A stretch of 47,382 bases of DNA from an uncultured Eubacteriales bacterium (GCA_949747905.1 CATKEF010000037.1:1-47382), one strand, 5' to 3'; positions 33,394 through 42,721 are shown, counted from the first letter of the stretch. Program-made: numbers and translations. Notes: generated by a model not told the origin, from the sequence alone.

Positions 33394-34707
33394 TCATCGG
33401 TCTTCTTCATTTTTTCTGTCTTCGAAGTTGCCAGGTTTTATAAGGTGAGAATTTTTAACGTCGTCGCGCATGAGCGAAGGCTCCGCGGCGACCACTCCGC
33501 GCTGCAATTTATCGTATCCGTGCTTTTTTCGTATTTCGTCAACGCACCTTTCCACCGCTTCCTTCTTTTTGTAAGACCCGAAAGCCTCGTCGAAAGTGAG
33601 CTGAGACAACCCGTTATCGAAGCCCGATACCGTCACGCCCAAAGAACGCACTTTAAACGGCTCCTTTACGTGTTTTTTAAAAAGTTCGGCGGCGTTTTTG
33701 GCTATCTCGCTGCAAAGCGCGGTATGCCGTATCTTTTTCTGAACGGCAAAATCGGACAAGTCCGAATATCTTACCCATAGATGAACCGTGTCGGCAAGAC
33801 CTTGCTCCGTTTCGCGGAGTCTTGCCGCAACGCTTTCGGAAAGAACGTATAAAAGTCTTTCCGCGCGCTCGTAAGAGGTTACGTCCTCGGCATAAGTCGA
33901 AGAATTGCCTATAGACTTATACTCCCTCTTTTCGTCCATATGCTTGACTTCCGCATCATCCTCGCCCCGAGCGAAAGTCAGAAGCGTTTCGCCAACCTTT
34001 CCGAAAGCAGACACTATTTTCCCGTCGTCCGCCGCGGCAAGTTTGCCTATGGTATTAAGCCCCATATTCCGAAGCTTCTCCGTCGTCGCTCTGCCGACAA
34101 ACAGTAAGTCCTCGACGGGGAGACCGTAAACGACGTCCTTATATTTCAAAGCGGAAATCACCGTTGTCCCGTCGGGTTTTTTCAAATCGGAACCGAGTTT
34201 TGCATAGACCTTATTAAAAGAAACGCCGCAGGAAACTGTTATCCCCAATTCGTTTTTTACTGCGTTACGGATAGTGTCTCCGAGGAAACAAAGATACTCG
34301 TCCGTGTAATATTTTTTTCCGTCCGCCTCGGTAGTTTTATTGGCGAAGGGCGGAAAAATTGCGGTTGAATGCGTTACGTCCAACCAACATTCGTCGATAC
34401 CGTAACCCTCTATCAAATCGGTATACCGCGCGTAAATATCTCTGACAAGCCGTGAATAACGCATATATTCTTCGAAATGCGGAGGCACAATCTTAATGCC
34501 GGGGCATTTTCTTTCCGCCTGCCATACCGTATCTCCCGTCTTTATACCGCAACGTTTGGCAAGCTCGCACTTCGCGAGCACTATTCCCCTTCTTTCCTCG
34601 GCGTTGCCGCACACCGCAAGCGGTCTGCCGACAAGTTCGGGATGAAGTTTCCTTTCCACCGAAGCGTAAAAATTATTCAAATCGGAATGAATGATAATTC
34701 TTTCCAC
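33394..34707 (-). CDS. dinB: Y-family DNA polymerase (DinB/Pol IV-like)
   Basis: Error-prone translesion polymerase. The palm motif at the N-terminus is IIHSDLNNFYASVE, with the first metal-binding Asp present; the second catalytic motif is GYGIDECWLDVT with the Asp-Glu pair. The thumb/little-finger region follows (LPVEDLLFVGRATTEKL, VRSLGVTVSGF). It has 437 residues, longer than E. coli Pol IV. I choose GTG at 34707, which overlaps the aroA stop (TAGTG) and starts right before the HSD motif; an ATG at 34773 would add 22 residues within aroA. QLTFDEAF may be a clamp-binding motif. No umuD- or lexA-like gene or SOS box is seen nearby. Confidence 0.92.
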   Translation of the reverse strand: MERIIIHSDLNNFYASVERKLHPELVGRPLAVCGNAEERRGIVLAKCELAKRCGIKTGDTVWQAERKCPGIKIVPPHFEEYMRYSRLVRDIYARYTDLIEGYGIDECWLDVTHSTAIFPPFANKTTEADGKKYYTDEYLCFLGDTIRNAVKNELGITVSCGVSFNKVYAKLGSDLKKPDGTTVISALKYKDVVYGLPVEDLLFVGRATTEKLRNMGLNTIGKLAAADDGKIVSAFGKVGETLLTFARGEDDAEVKHMDEKREYKSIGNSSTYAEDVTSYERAERLLYVLSESVAARLRETEQGLADTVHLWVRYSDLSDFAVQKKIRHTALCSEIAKNAAELFKKHVKEPFKVRSLGVTVSGFDNGLSQLTFDEAFGSYKKKEAVERCVDEIRKKHGYDKLQRGVVAAEPSLMRDDVKNSHLIKPGNFEDRKNEEDR

Positions 34708-35927
34708 TATCTCGTCAATTCTCCGCAAAGTCCGTCTAAAACGTTGAAAAATTCTTTGAATGTCTTCGAACACACCTCGGCGTTTTCAATCACCACGCCG
34801 TCCGACCTGAGACCGGTAAGCGCAAAGCTCATAGCGACGCGATGGTCTCCGCAGGCGTCTATTCTCGCGGGACGGGGCGCGGACGGAAAAATTTTAACTC
34901 CGTCGGACCGTTCTTCACACTTAACCCCGAGCGAAGCCAGGTTTTTGACGATTGCGGCTATCCTGTCGCACTCCTGACGTCTTATGTGTCCGACGCCGCA
35001 AATTTCGGTAGGCTCAGAAAAATAAGGCGCAATTGCCGCCAAAGTCAGAGCCTGGTCGGAAAATTCGCGCATATCGACTTTGCCGCCGCCGAAATTTTTC
35101 AAAAGTTCTATAAACTTAATATCGCCCTGTTTGCTGTCCGTCATAACCCCTTTCACGGAAATTTCCGTACCCAGAATCCTGTTCATCGCATAAAAGTAAC
35201 AAGCCGAAGAAATATCGGGCTCCACATAGTACTCACGGGCAACGCCGGTGCCGTTAACGACATATTCTCCTTCGTCCTCCGTCACTTCTATACCGAACGA
35301 ACGCATCATATCGACGGTAATATTCACATATCCGAGACTGTGCGCGCCTTTTGCCGAAATATATATCGGATAATCCGAACAGGAAGCCGCTATTAAAAGC
35401 GCGGAAAGATACTGACTGCTTTCCGTAATATCCACCTCTATTCTGCCGCGCGGAGCCGAAGTACCCTCGATAACGAACGGATACGAATATTCTTTATCGA
35501 GAAAAGTAAATTCCGCGCCGAGACCGCGAAGAGCCCGCAACAGCGGCTCTATAGGACGTTTTTTCATCTGAGCGGAACAATCGAGAGTAAATCTGCCGGG
35601 TTGAAACGCGAGAAAGGCAGGCAAAAAACGCGCCGCCGTGCCCGCACTGCCAACGTTTATTCCTGCAGTTTCCTGTTTGAGTTTACCTCCGCAACCGTTT
35701 ATTCTGACGGTATCCCCCTCGGCTTCAACGGTTATTCCCAGTCCTTTCAGACAGGCTGTAAAAGAAGAAAAGTCGTCGGAAAACTGCACGCCGCGAAGCG
35801 TGCTTTCGCCGTGCGAAACCGCCGCAATTAAAAGAGCGCGCGCAGAGATACTCTTCGAACCGCCGACGGTTACTTCCGCACGCTTGTTTTTGATTTTTCC
35901 GTATATGTTTTTTACAGCATAATTCAT
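34707..35927 (-). CDS. aroA: 3-phosphoshikimate 1-carboxyvinyltransferase (EPSP synthase)
   Basis: Shikimate pathway enzyme joining shikimate 3-phosphate and PEP. Two mirrored domains carry GGSKSISARALLIAA at the N-terminus, VGSAGTAARFLPAFL, and CGDHRVAMSFAL near the C-terminus. The ATG at 35927 (406 residues) overlaps the trhP stop as ATGA and gives a family-like start; longer starts run into trhP. The ribosome-binding site is a weak AGAAGAAG. The rest of the pathway is absent. Its position next to trhP is meaningful because TrhP uses prephenate, made from the product of this pathway. Confidence 0.95.
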   Translation of the reverse strand: MNYAVKNIYGKIKNKRAEVTVGGSKSISARALLIAAVSHGESTLRGVQFSDDFSSFTACLKGLGITVEAEGDTVRINGCGGKLKQETAGINVGSAGTAARFLPAFLAFQPGRFTLDCSAQMKKRPIEPLLRALRGLGAEFTFLDKEYSYPFVIEGTSAPRGRIEVDITESSQYLSALLIAASCSDYPIYISAKGAHSLGYVNITVDMMRSFGIEVTEDEGEYVVNGTGVAREYYVEPDISSACYFYAMNRILGTEISVKGVMTDSKQGDIKFIELLKNFGGGKVDMREFSDQALTLAAIAPYFSEPTEICGVGHIRRQECDRIAAIVKNLASLGVKCEERSDGVKIFPSAPRPARIDACGDHRVAMSFALTGLRSDGVVIENAEVCSKTFKEFFNVLDGLCGELTR

Positions 35928-37117
35928 TTTCTTCTTCTCAGAATATCGCCCGCTTTCAAATTCAGAGGACACTTCAATTTATAATTTTCCTGAACTATCT
36001 TGCAATCGGAGACGTTTTCTCCCGATTCCGTAAAGCATTCCGTTACGGTAAAACTTTTTCCGAAATTTCCGTCAGGCGAAAGCGCTTCCAGAATATCGCC
36101 CGATTTGAACCTGCCGCGCATTTCAACGGTAATGTACCCGTTCCCGCCCGCGACGACGTTACCTATATAGTCACAGTCTCCCTTTGCCTGACTGTCGGTA
36201 TAATTGACGGTTTTTTCGTTTTGCCCGAACGCATAGGCGGTAGTATAATCGCGGTGCGCCGCCGTTAAAAGTTCGCGTTCCACGATATCCGAATATCCGC
36301 AGTCCATACAGCGGCGATAAGCGTTTATTACTGTCGCGATGTAATATTCGGACTTCATTCTCCCCTCTATTTTAAAGGAACAGACCCCCGCCTTTTCAAG
36401 TTCTTCAAGGCAGCCGCTCATATTCAAATCTCTGGAATTGAGAATATACGCTCCTTTGGAGTCCTCTTCAATGTCAAGCCATCCGCTGTCCGAAAGCGCG
36501 TCCTTTTTGCGTATCTGATATTTCCAGCGGCAAGCCTGAACACACGCGCCGCGATTGCTTTCTCTGCCGGCAAGGTAGTTGGATAAAAGGCACCTGCCCG
36601 AATACGAAATACACATAGCTCCGTGTACGAAGGCTTCGAGCTCGATTTCGGGAACAAATTCGTGAATTTCCGAAATCTCTTTAAGAGACAGCTCGCGAGC
36701 GAGAATAGCGCGGGAAGCGCCATGTTCCGCCCAGAATTTCACCGCGTACTTGTTTGTTAAGTTTGCCTGCGTGGAAATATGTACGGCAAGTTCGGGCGCT
36801 GCTTTTCTGCACGCATAAAACACGCCGCTATCCGAAATTATCACAGCGTCCGCTCCAGCCGACTGCAAAAACGAAAAATAGTCTTTCAAAAGCGCGGCAT
36901 CGGAATTTTTAGCGAAAATATTGACCGTTACATATACTTTTTTGCCGAGAGCATGCGCGTATTTTACCGCTTCGGTTATTTCGTCGCGCGTGAAATTATC
37001 GGCAAAGGAACGAAGAGAAAAATCTTTACCGCCGATATAAACCGCATCCGCGCCGAAATAAAAGGCACATTTAAGTTTTGAAAAATTGCCCGCAGGGGCT
37101 AAAAGTTCGCATTTCAT
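35924..37117 (-). CDS. trhP: Peptidase U32-family tRNA hydroxylation protein TrhP
   Basis: 397-residue U32 protein. The N-terminus CELLAPAGNFSKLKCAFYFGADAVYIGG is characteristic, and the U32 signature EAFVHGAMCISYSGRCLLSNYLAGR is followed by NRGACVQACRW, supplying the four cysteines that hold an iron-sulfur cluster. The family was named for collagenase-like proteases, but YegQ/YrrO members are known to make 5-hydroxyuridine at tRNA position 34 using prephenate. The upstream neighbour is the matching methyltransferase trmR (7-nt gap), and aroA follows, which strongly favours the tRNA role. Confidence 0.9.
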   Translation of the reverse strand: MKCELLAPAGNFSKLKCAFYFGADAVYIGGKDFSLRSFADNFTRDEITEAVKYAHALGKKVYVTVNIFAKNSDAALLKDYFSFLQSAGADAVIISDSGVFYACRKAAPELAVHISTQANLTNKYAVKFWAEHGASRAILARELSLKEISEIHEFVPEIELEAFVHGAMCISYSGRCLLSNYLAGRESNRGACVQACRWKYQIRKKDALSDSGWLDIEEDSKGAYILNSRDLNMSGCLEELEKAGVCSFKIEGRMKSEYYIATVINAYRRCMDCGYSDIVERELLTAAHRDYTTAYAFGQNEKTVNYTDSQAKGDCDYIGNVVAGGNGYITVEMRGRFKSGDILEALSPDGNFGKSFTVTECFTESGENVSDCKIVQENYKLKCPLNLKAGDILRRRK

Positions 37118-37124
37118 TTCAGTT

Positions 37125-37799
37125 TCAGGTATTTTTAAGTTTGACGCTCAGCGCCACACCGTTGCCGATGTCCAGCACCGTAGTATGGAGTTCTTTATCG
37201 GTTGTTACCGCCGAAATGTATTCCTTTATATGCTTTACGAGCATTTTACGTTTTTTTGGAACTTCCTCTTCGCCCGTGACATAACCAAACAGCAGCACGT
37301 CGTCCGCTACGAGAATTCCGCCCGATTTCAAAAGTCTTTTTATGTCGGGAAGATACTTTACGTACTGTACCTTCGCGCTGTCAAGAAAAACAAAATCAAA
37401 CTGCCCGTCCAGTTTTGCAAGGACATCGCCCGCGTCACCGAAAATTGCAGTAATGCGTGAGGACAGCCCGAATTTTAAGAAATTATCCGCCGCCTCTGCG
37501 TAAAAACCATCGTTCTTTTCAATGGTGGTTAGATGCGCATTTTCGCATATTTCAAGCATATATGTGCCTGAAATACCGACCGCAGTACCTATTTCCAGAA
37601 TTTCTTGCGGGCGTACAGCGTGCAAAAGCGTGCCTAGAAAATTCAAAGTTTCATCGTCGGACACGGGAATTTCTCTGGAATAAGCGTTTTCTCTCAATTT
37701 TCTCAAACTTTCGCTTATAACAGGTTTATTGAATTGTGCGGTAGGCGTCGCGCGCTCGCCCGTCTGCGTGTTTTTATGCGCGTAGTCGAATTCGGACAT
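37125..37799 (-). CDS. trmR: O-methyltransferase, probably tRNA 5-hydroxyuridine methyltransferase TrmR
   Basis: 224-residue class I SAM-dependent methyltransferase of the YrrM/catechol-type family. The SAM motif is ILEIGTAVGISGTYM, followed by the acidic TTIEKND, the metal/substrate loop FVFLDSAKVQY, ADDVLLFG, and the C-terminal GNGVALSVK. In B. subtilis, YrrM (TrmR) methylates the 5-hydroxyuridine made by the adjacent U32 proteins, and the same neighbours occur here. No ribosome-binding site precedes the ATG, so the true start may differ. The gene begins right after repeat block E. Confidence 0.85.
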   Translation of the reverse strand: MSEFDYAHKNTQTGERATPTAQFNKPVISESLRKLRENAYSREIPVSDDETLNFLGTLLHAVRPQEILEIGTAVGISGTYMLEICENAHLTTIEKNDGFYAEAADNFLKFGLSSRITAIFGDAGDVLAKLDGQFDFVFLDSAKVQYVKYLPDIKRLLKSGGILVADDVLLFGYVTGEEEVPKKRKMLVKHIKEYISAVTTDKELHTTVLDIGNGVALSVKLKNT

Positions 37800-37816
37800 A
37801 AGTATAAATTTAAGAT

Positions 37817-37975
37817 TCTTCGCTTCGCTCAGAATGACTATAAGGGTGTCAGAACGATACTTTTTGTCACCCTGAGCAATTTTTCTGTCACCCTGAGCAA
37901 TTTTCTGTCACCCTGAGCGTAAGCGAAGGGTCCCTCGCGTTGCTCGGGATGACATTGCCCGGCTCGGGATGACAT
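37817..37975. repeat. Intergenic repeat block E
   Basis: A 207-nt gap between RNase J and trmR. Three tandem GTCACCCTGAGCAATTTT-like units lead into a near-complete palindromic unit at 37907-37954, with GCGAAGGGTCCCTCGC in its centre. A last GGCTCGGGATGACA copy ends beside the RNase J stop. No other gene is visible. Confidence 0.8.
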
Positions 37976-38006
37976 AAGGCGCAAAAACGACAACCGATTT
38001 TACCGA

Positions 38007-39875
38007 TTACAGCTCCACAACGACGGGAACGACCATAGGCGACTGTTTCGTTTTTTTCATAAGATAATTTCTGAGGCTGCGTTTTATCACTCTTTTGAGT
38101 TCGTCCACTGTGCCGTGCGAAAGGTCGTAGCCTTCTATGGCTCTGTTTATAACCTCGCGGATTTCACGAGTATAGTCCCTATGAAAATCAAAGACGAAAC
38201 CGCGGGAATTTATTGCCGGTTCGCCGACCACTTCTCCGCCGGAAACCGCCACCGAAACTATAAACAACCCCTCTTCGGAAAGCTGACGTCTGTCCTCTAT
38301 TACCACGCTGGCTTTTTCATCCTCTATGCCTTCGCCGTCTATAAGACGGGAACCCGCGGTCACGTTGCAGACAAGTTTTATTCCCTTCGACGAAAGTTCG
38401 ATACAATTTCCGATATCTGGAATGATTATTTTATTTTCCGCCAGCCCCAGTTCCTCGGCAAGCTGAGCGTGTTTTTTGAGATGCCGATACTCGCCGTGCA
38501 CCGGTATAAAATAGTCGGGTTTAAGGAGATTGTGCATAATTTTATGCTCTTCGCGGCAGGCGTGTCCCGAAACGTGCACGTTTTGCAGGCTTTCGTAAAC
38601 TACATCCGCGCCCTTTCTGTAAAGATTGTTTATAACCCTGTAAATAAGTTTTTCGTTGCCCGGGATAGGCGAAGCGGAAATGATAACCGTATCGTTGTCG
38701 CCTATGGTTACGGAGGGGTTGTCCCCGTTCGACATACGGGTGAGCGCGCTCATCGGCTCTCCCTGACTGCCCGTGGAAATAATCACGATTTCGCTGTCGC
38801 GCATATTTTTCGTTTTAGCCACGTCTACGAGCACGTCGGAAGGCAGGCGCATTTCGCCGATTTTCTCGGCGGCTTCAACAACGTTCAACATGCTTCTGCC
38901 CGACAGAGCGACTTTACGCTTGTATTTCACGGCGAGGTCTATTATCTGTTGCAGACGGTGCACGTTGGAGGCAAAAGTCGCAACTATTATGCGCCGTCCG
39001 GAATTTTCGTCGAACAACCTGTCCAGGGTAGAACCGACGACCGTTTCGCTCATGGTGAAGCCTGCCCGCTCTATATTTGTACTTTCGCCCATATAGAGGC
39101 GCACGCCCGCAGCGCCAGTCTCGCTGATTGTTCTCAAATCTATGGGTTCTCCCGCAACGGGAGTCAAATCGATTTTATAGTCGCCGCTATGAAAAAGTAC
39201 TCCTTGCGGTGTATCAATGGCAAATGCAAGCGAGCCCGCAATCGAATGGTTGACATTTACGCACTTAACTTTGAAACAGCCGAACTGTATCGTCTGACCG
39301 GGAACTACCGTAACTTCCTTGACGTCGTTAATGCGGTGCTCCCTGAGTTTGTTATCTACTAACGCCAAAGTCAGCTTTGTGCCGACGACGGGAACTTTAA
39401 GCTCCTTTAAAAGATAGGGGACGCCGCCTATATGATCCTCGTGTCCGTGCGTAAGAATAAGCGCGCGCACTTTACGCGCGTTTTCTATAAGATAAGAAAT
39501 ATCGGGAACTATCAAATCGAAACCGGGCGTTTCGTCCGTGGGGAATATTGCGCCCGCGTCTATTATTATTATATCGTCGCCGCATTCGAGCGCCGTCATA
39601 TTCTTTCCTATTTCCCCGACGCCGCCGAGAAAAATAATTTTCACCGGCTTGCCGCCGCGCTTACCGACTTTTACTTTCTGAGTTTTTACGGCGCGTTCGT
39701 CGGTTTTCTCACGTTTAAGGGGCTCGCCCTTCGTCCTGTTGCGCTCCCCATTTCTTGCCAACTCACCGTTTTCCTTATTTGTTTTTAAGGGTTTTACCCC
39801 TTTAAATCTGCGCGGCTGACGTTTTTTCGGCGTAATTTCCGCTTTTGTATGTGTAAAATGATTGTTTGTGTCCAA
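38007..39875 (-). CDS. rnj: Ribonuclease J
   Basis: Metallo-beta-lactamase/beta-CASP ribonuclease with 5'-3' exo- and endonuclease activity, central to mRNA decay in Firmicutes. The catalytic motif is LTHGHEDHIGGVPYLL, with LFHSGDYKIDLTP, STGSQGEPMSALTRM and HVSGHACREEHK following. The 622 residues include a Lys/Arg-rich N-terminal extension of about 75 residues, often seen in clostridial members. The start is TTG at 39875, supported by GGAG about 8 nt upstream and no alternative ATG before the catalytic domain. It appears monocistronic; repeat block E follows. Confidence 0.95.
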   Translation of the reverse strand: MDTNNHFTHTKAEITPKKRQPRRFKGVKPLKTNKENGELARNGERNRTKGEPLKREKTDERAVKTQKVKVGKRGGKPVKIIFLGGVGEIGKNMTALECGDDIIIIDAGAIFPTDETPGFDLIVPDISYLIENARKVRALILTHGHEDHIGGVPYLLKELKVPVVGTKLTLALVDNKLREHRINDVKEVTVVPGQTIQFGCFKVKCVNVNHSIAGSLAFAIDTPQGVLFHSGDYKIDLTPVAGEPIDLRTISETGAAGVRLYMGESTNIERAGFTMSETVVGSTLDRLFDENSGRRIIVATFASNVHRLQQIIDLAVKYKRKVALSGRSMLNVVEAAEKIGEMRLPSDVLVDVAKTKNMRDSEIVIISTGSQGEPMSALTRMSNGDNPSVTIGDNDTVIISASPIPGNEKLIYRVINNLYRKGADVVYESLQNVHVSGHACREEHKIMHNLLKPDYFIPVHGEYRHLKKHAQLAEELGLAENKIIIPDIGNCIELSSKGIKLVCNVTAGSRLIDGEGIEDEKASVVIEDRRQLSEEGLFIVSVAVSGGEVVGEPAINSRGFVFDFHRDYTREIREVINRAIEGYDLSHGTVDELKRVIKRSLRNYLMKKTKQSPMVVPVVVEL

Positions 39876-39952
39876 AATTATTCTCCGTGTCTGAATTAAT
39901 GTATATTATGTAATAAAACGTATGCTTCCGAAACTTTTTACAAATCAAAATA

Positions 39953-39983
39953 AAAGGGGGTGAAAAAACATTTCACCCCCTTT
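39953..39983 (-). terminator. Terminator of the 909-residue protein gene
   Basis: Perfect 13-bp stem (39971-39983 with 39953-39965), 5-nt loop, then TATTTTG on the minus strand. It lies between that gene and the RNase J start region. Confidence 0.85.
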
Positions 39984-39991
39984 CCCTGATT

Positions 39992-42721
39992 TTAATTCTT
40001 CTTGACTTCTTTGACAAGTCCGTCTTCAATCAATTCTTCAATGGTTTCGAAAGGATACATAGCCGCGTAATCGCGCTTGGGAATATTTCTCTTAATTCCG
40101 CCGCGCGCTTCAAGCATTTCGTCAATAAGTCTGAGTGCTTTTTTTACGCCGCGGGGGCTCTTTACCTTTATCATCATAGGTGTTCCGTGGAGCGATTTGT
40201 TATCCGATACGTCTTTATGGTGGTATACCGAATATTCATGCGTCGCGGGGTCGAGCGCGAGATATACGACAAGCGTCTTTCCGCGGATTTTAAAGCGCGC
40301 TATAGTCTCTCTTCCCTTGTGGAAGCGCTCCGCGCCCCACGCAATATTTGAGTTGACTTTCTTATAACTGAGAAGCGCGTTTCTTACTTCTCCGTAATAA
40401 ACTTTCTGTTCGTCCGTGCCCTGAATGATTCTCGCTATAAACGAGCGGTTATACTTCATCATATTGAGGAAATCGACGCCGCCTGCGGCAACCTCTTCGT
40501 CGCCCTCAGCGGTCAAATCGCCGAGAGTGAATTCCTCTATATCTCCGTCATCTTCGTCGGAATCGTCTTCTTCGTTCGCCTGCGCTTCCGTTTCCTCAAC
40601 GATATTTTCCTCGGGAGCCTCTTCGACGGGCTGTCCCTCTTCGTCTTCCGTTTCGGTCACCTCTTCGGGTTCCTCCGCCAAAGGTTCTTCCTCGGGTTCG
40701 GCAACTTCTTCTACAGGCTCCTCTTCGGGCTCGACTGTTTCCTCGATAACCTCTTCCTGTTCCTCGGGCTCTTCCTCGGTTTCCTCTTCGACCGCTTCTT
40801 CCGTTTCTTCGACGGGCTCCTCGGCGGTCTCTTCAATCTGCTCTTCGTTTTCCTCTTCGTACGCTTCGACAATGTCGCTGACGGTGACGAGAGACTCTTC
40901 GGCTACGTAAGGCTCCTCGTAAGCCAACGCTTCGCCGGCAACGGCAACTTCACGGATAACCGCGCCGCTCACGAGCATTCCCTTGATTTCCGAAAGCTCG
41001 TCGTCTATGGCATTGAATCTTTCTCCGGATGTGGCGACGACTTTTTCGTAAACCGTCTCGGTAATTCTGTCGAGACCTTCTTCGTCTATAACTATATCGT
41101 AGTCGTTATCCGCCTGGCTTGCGATTACCTTTTCGGAAACCGAAGTGGATATATATTCGTTATCGACAGCGGGCATTGCGTTTATAACCTGTTCGGCAAC
41201 TTTATCTGCAATTTCGTCCGTATCGATTTCGGGCAGATAGTTTGAAAGAACGGCGGCGGCTTTGTCGGCTATCGCATCCTCGTTGACTCCGGCAACCGTT
41301 ATTTTTTCGCTTATGCGGGCCGCCATTTCTTCGTAGTCGGGTTCTTCCGTTCCGGTCATATAGTCGAGCGCGGCGCGCAGTTTTTCGGCTACGGTTGCGG
41401 AGATAATATCGTAATCGAGTTTATCGGCAAGCGTTCTGGAAATAGACTCGCATCCCTCTTCGTCAACGAGAATATCGAAATCTTCCGATTTAAGCGAACC
41501 GACCTTGAGTGCGATTCTGTCCGCAAGCTCCTCTTCGTCAAGTTCGACGTTAACGGGAGCGTCCGCGGAAACGACAGTAGCCGCAGTTTCGGGCATATGC
41601 GCCGCAACTTTTTCAGCAAGCAAATCGTAGTCGATTTCGACGACGCTTTCGACGGGTGCGGCAGCAACGAATGCGCGCTCGGTTGCGGGGATACGTTCGG
41701 CTACTTTATCCGCAATTGTTTCGTAATCGACTTCCGCAGACTGAGGAATAATTATCTGTTCCGCGACTTTGCTTGCGATATAATCGGGCGAAACCGTTTC
41801 CTGAACTGAAAGGCGAGCCGCAATTCTGTCCGCGAGGGACTCGCAATCTATATCCGCGGCAACTGCGGCGACCGCCGTTTCGCGTGCGGGCATCTTAGCC
41901 GCAACTTTCTCGGAAAGAAGGTCGTAGTCGATTTCCGTAACCTGAGGAGCCGCCACCACTTCGCGGACGACTTCCTGTCCGGACGTAACCGGCATATATT
42001 CCACGACTTTGTTTGCTATATATTCAGCCGACAGATTCTCCTGAACGGGAATTCTCTCGACGAGCTTGTCTGCAAGCAATTCGTAATCGAGCGGTTCGCT
42101 TTCCGCAGCGACGGCGGCAACGCGCGGCTCGGGCATGCGCTCGGCAACTTTTTCCGCAAGTTTGTCATAGTCGATTTCCGGAGCGCCGGCAACAACGGTC
42201 TCTTTCTCGGGCAGTCTTTCGATGACTTTATCCGCAAGCATATCATAATCGATTTCCGCACTGACCACAACGGAAGAGGGAACCTCTCTGACGACTTCGC
42301 GCACAGGTTCCGTCTTTTCGACGGGCTCGACTGCGGCAACAGCGGTTTCGTCCGAAGCAATCATCGGAACTCCGCCCTTGATTTTTTCTATGTCCTCGGA
42401 AAGTGCGGCGAGCTTTTCGGAGATTGTTGCGAAGATATTCTCGCTCTGCATAGCGAGATACTTCATCTCCTGCTTTATCGAGAGATATTCCTCCCTGAGG
42501 GAATTATAAATCTCGCCGCTCTGGCGCGTAGTATGGGCGACGTCCTGTCTCGACCTGCCCAACTGTTCGAGCACTTCGTCCAAACGAGCGTTCGAAAGTT
42601 TCGACTGAGAAATTATCTCATCCGTTTTAGCAGAAATCTGTCTGCTGTGTTTCAGTATTACGTCCGCTTTTTTGGGAACGCGCACCACCTGTCCGTTAGA
42701 ATCAGTTTTGACGTTTGCCAT
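39992..42721 (-). CDS. 909-residue repeat protein with acidic linker and conserved C-terminal domain, unknown function
   Basis: No signal peptide or membrane segment, so probably cytoplasmic. Residues 1-120 are a helical, coiled-coil-like region with a Lys/Arg N-terminus. The next 450 or so hold about 16 degenerate copies of a 17-residue amphipathic unit of the form EIDYDLLAEKVAERMPE, separated by Ala/Val-rich linkers of variable length. An unbroken Glu-rich stretch of about 130 residues follows. The last 160 residues form a compact basic domain (SFIARIIQ, LLSYKKVNSNIAWG, FKIRGKTLVVYLALDP, SPRGVKKALRLIDEML) that I recall from uncharacterised clostridial proteins. GAGG precedes the ATG. The long repeats and acidic linker suggest a scaffold or filament. 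Confidence 0.85.
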   Translation of the reverse strand: MANVKTDSNGQVVRVPKKADVILKHSRQISAKTDEIISQSKLSNARLDEVLEQLGRSRQDVAHTTRQSGEIYNSLREEYLSIKQEMKYLAMQSENIFATISEKLAALSEDIEKIKGGVPMIASDETAVAAVEPVEKTEPVREVVREVPSSVVVSAEIDYDMLADKVIERLPEKETVVAGAPEIDYDKLAEKVAERMPEPRVAAVAAESEPLDYELLADKLVERIPVQENLSAEYIANKVVEYMPVTSGQEVVREVVAAPQVTEIDYDLLSEKVAAKMPARETAVAAVAADIDCESLADRIAARLSVQETVSPDYIASKVAEQIIIPQSAEVDYETIADKVAERIPATERAFVAAAPVESVVEIDYDLLAEKVAAHMPETAATVVSADAPVNVELDEEELADRIALKVGSLKSEDFDILVDEEGCESISRTLADKLDYDIISATVAEKLRAALDYMTGTEEPDYEEMAARISEKITVAGVNEDAIADKAAAVLSNYLPEIDTDEIADKVAEQVINAMPAVDNEYISTSVSEKVIASQADNDYDIVIDEEGLDRITETVYEKVVATSGERFNAIDDELSEIKGMLVSGAVIREVAVAGEALAYEEPYVAEESLVTVSDIVEAYEEENEEQIEETAEEPVEETEEAVEEETEEEPEEQEEVIEETVEPEEEPVEEVAEPEEEPLAEEPEEVTETEDEEGQPVEEAPEENIVEETEAQANEEDDSDEDDGDIEEFTLGDLTAEGDEEVAAGGVDFLNMMKYNRSFIARIIQGTDEQKVYYGEVRNALLSYKKVNSNIAWGAERFHKGRETIARFKIRGKTLVVYLALDPATHEYSVYHHKDVSDNKSLHGTPMMIKVKSPRGVKKALRLIDEMLEARGGIKRNIPKRDYAAMYPFETIEELIEDGLVKEVKKN

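Noticed and set aside
38115-39362. Long plus-strand open frame of 415 codons opposite RNase J
   Set aside because: It is antisense to an unmistakable RNase J gene, has no ribosome-binding site, and its product has an Arg/His/Phe/Tyr-rich composition typical of reverse-strand translation.
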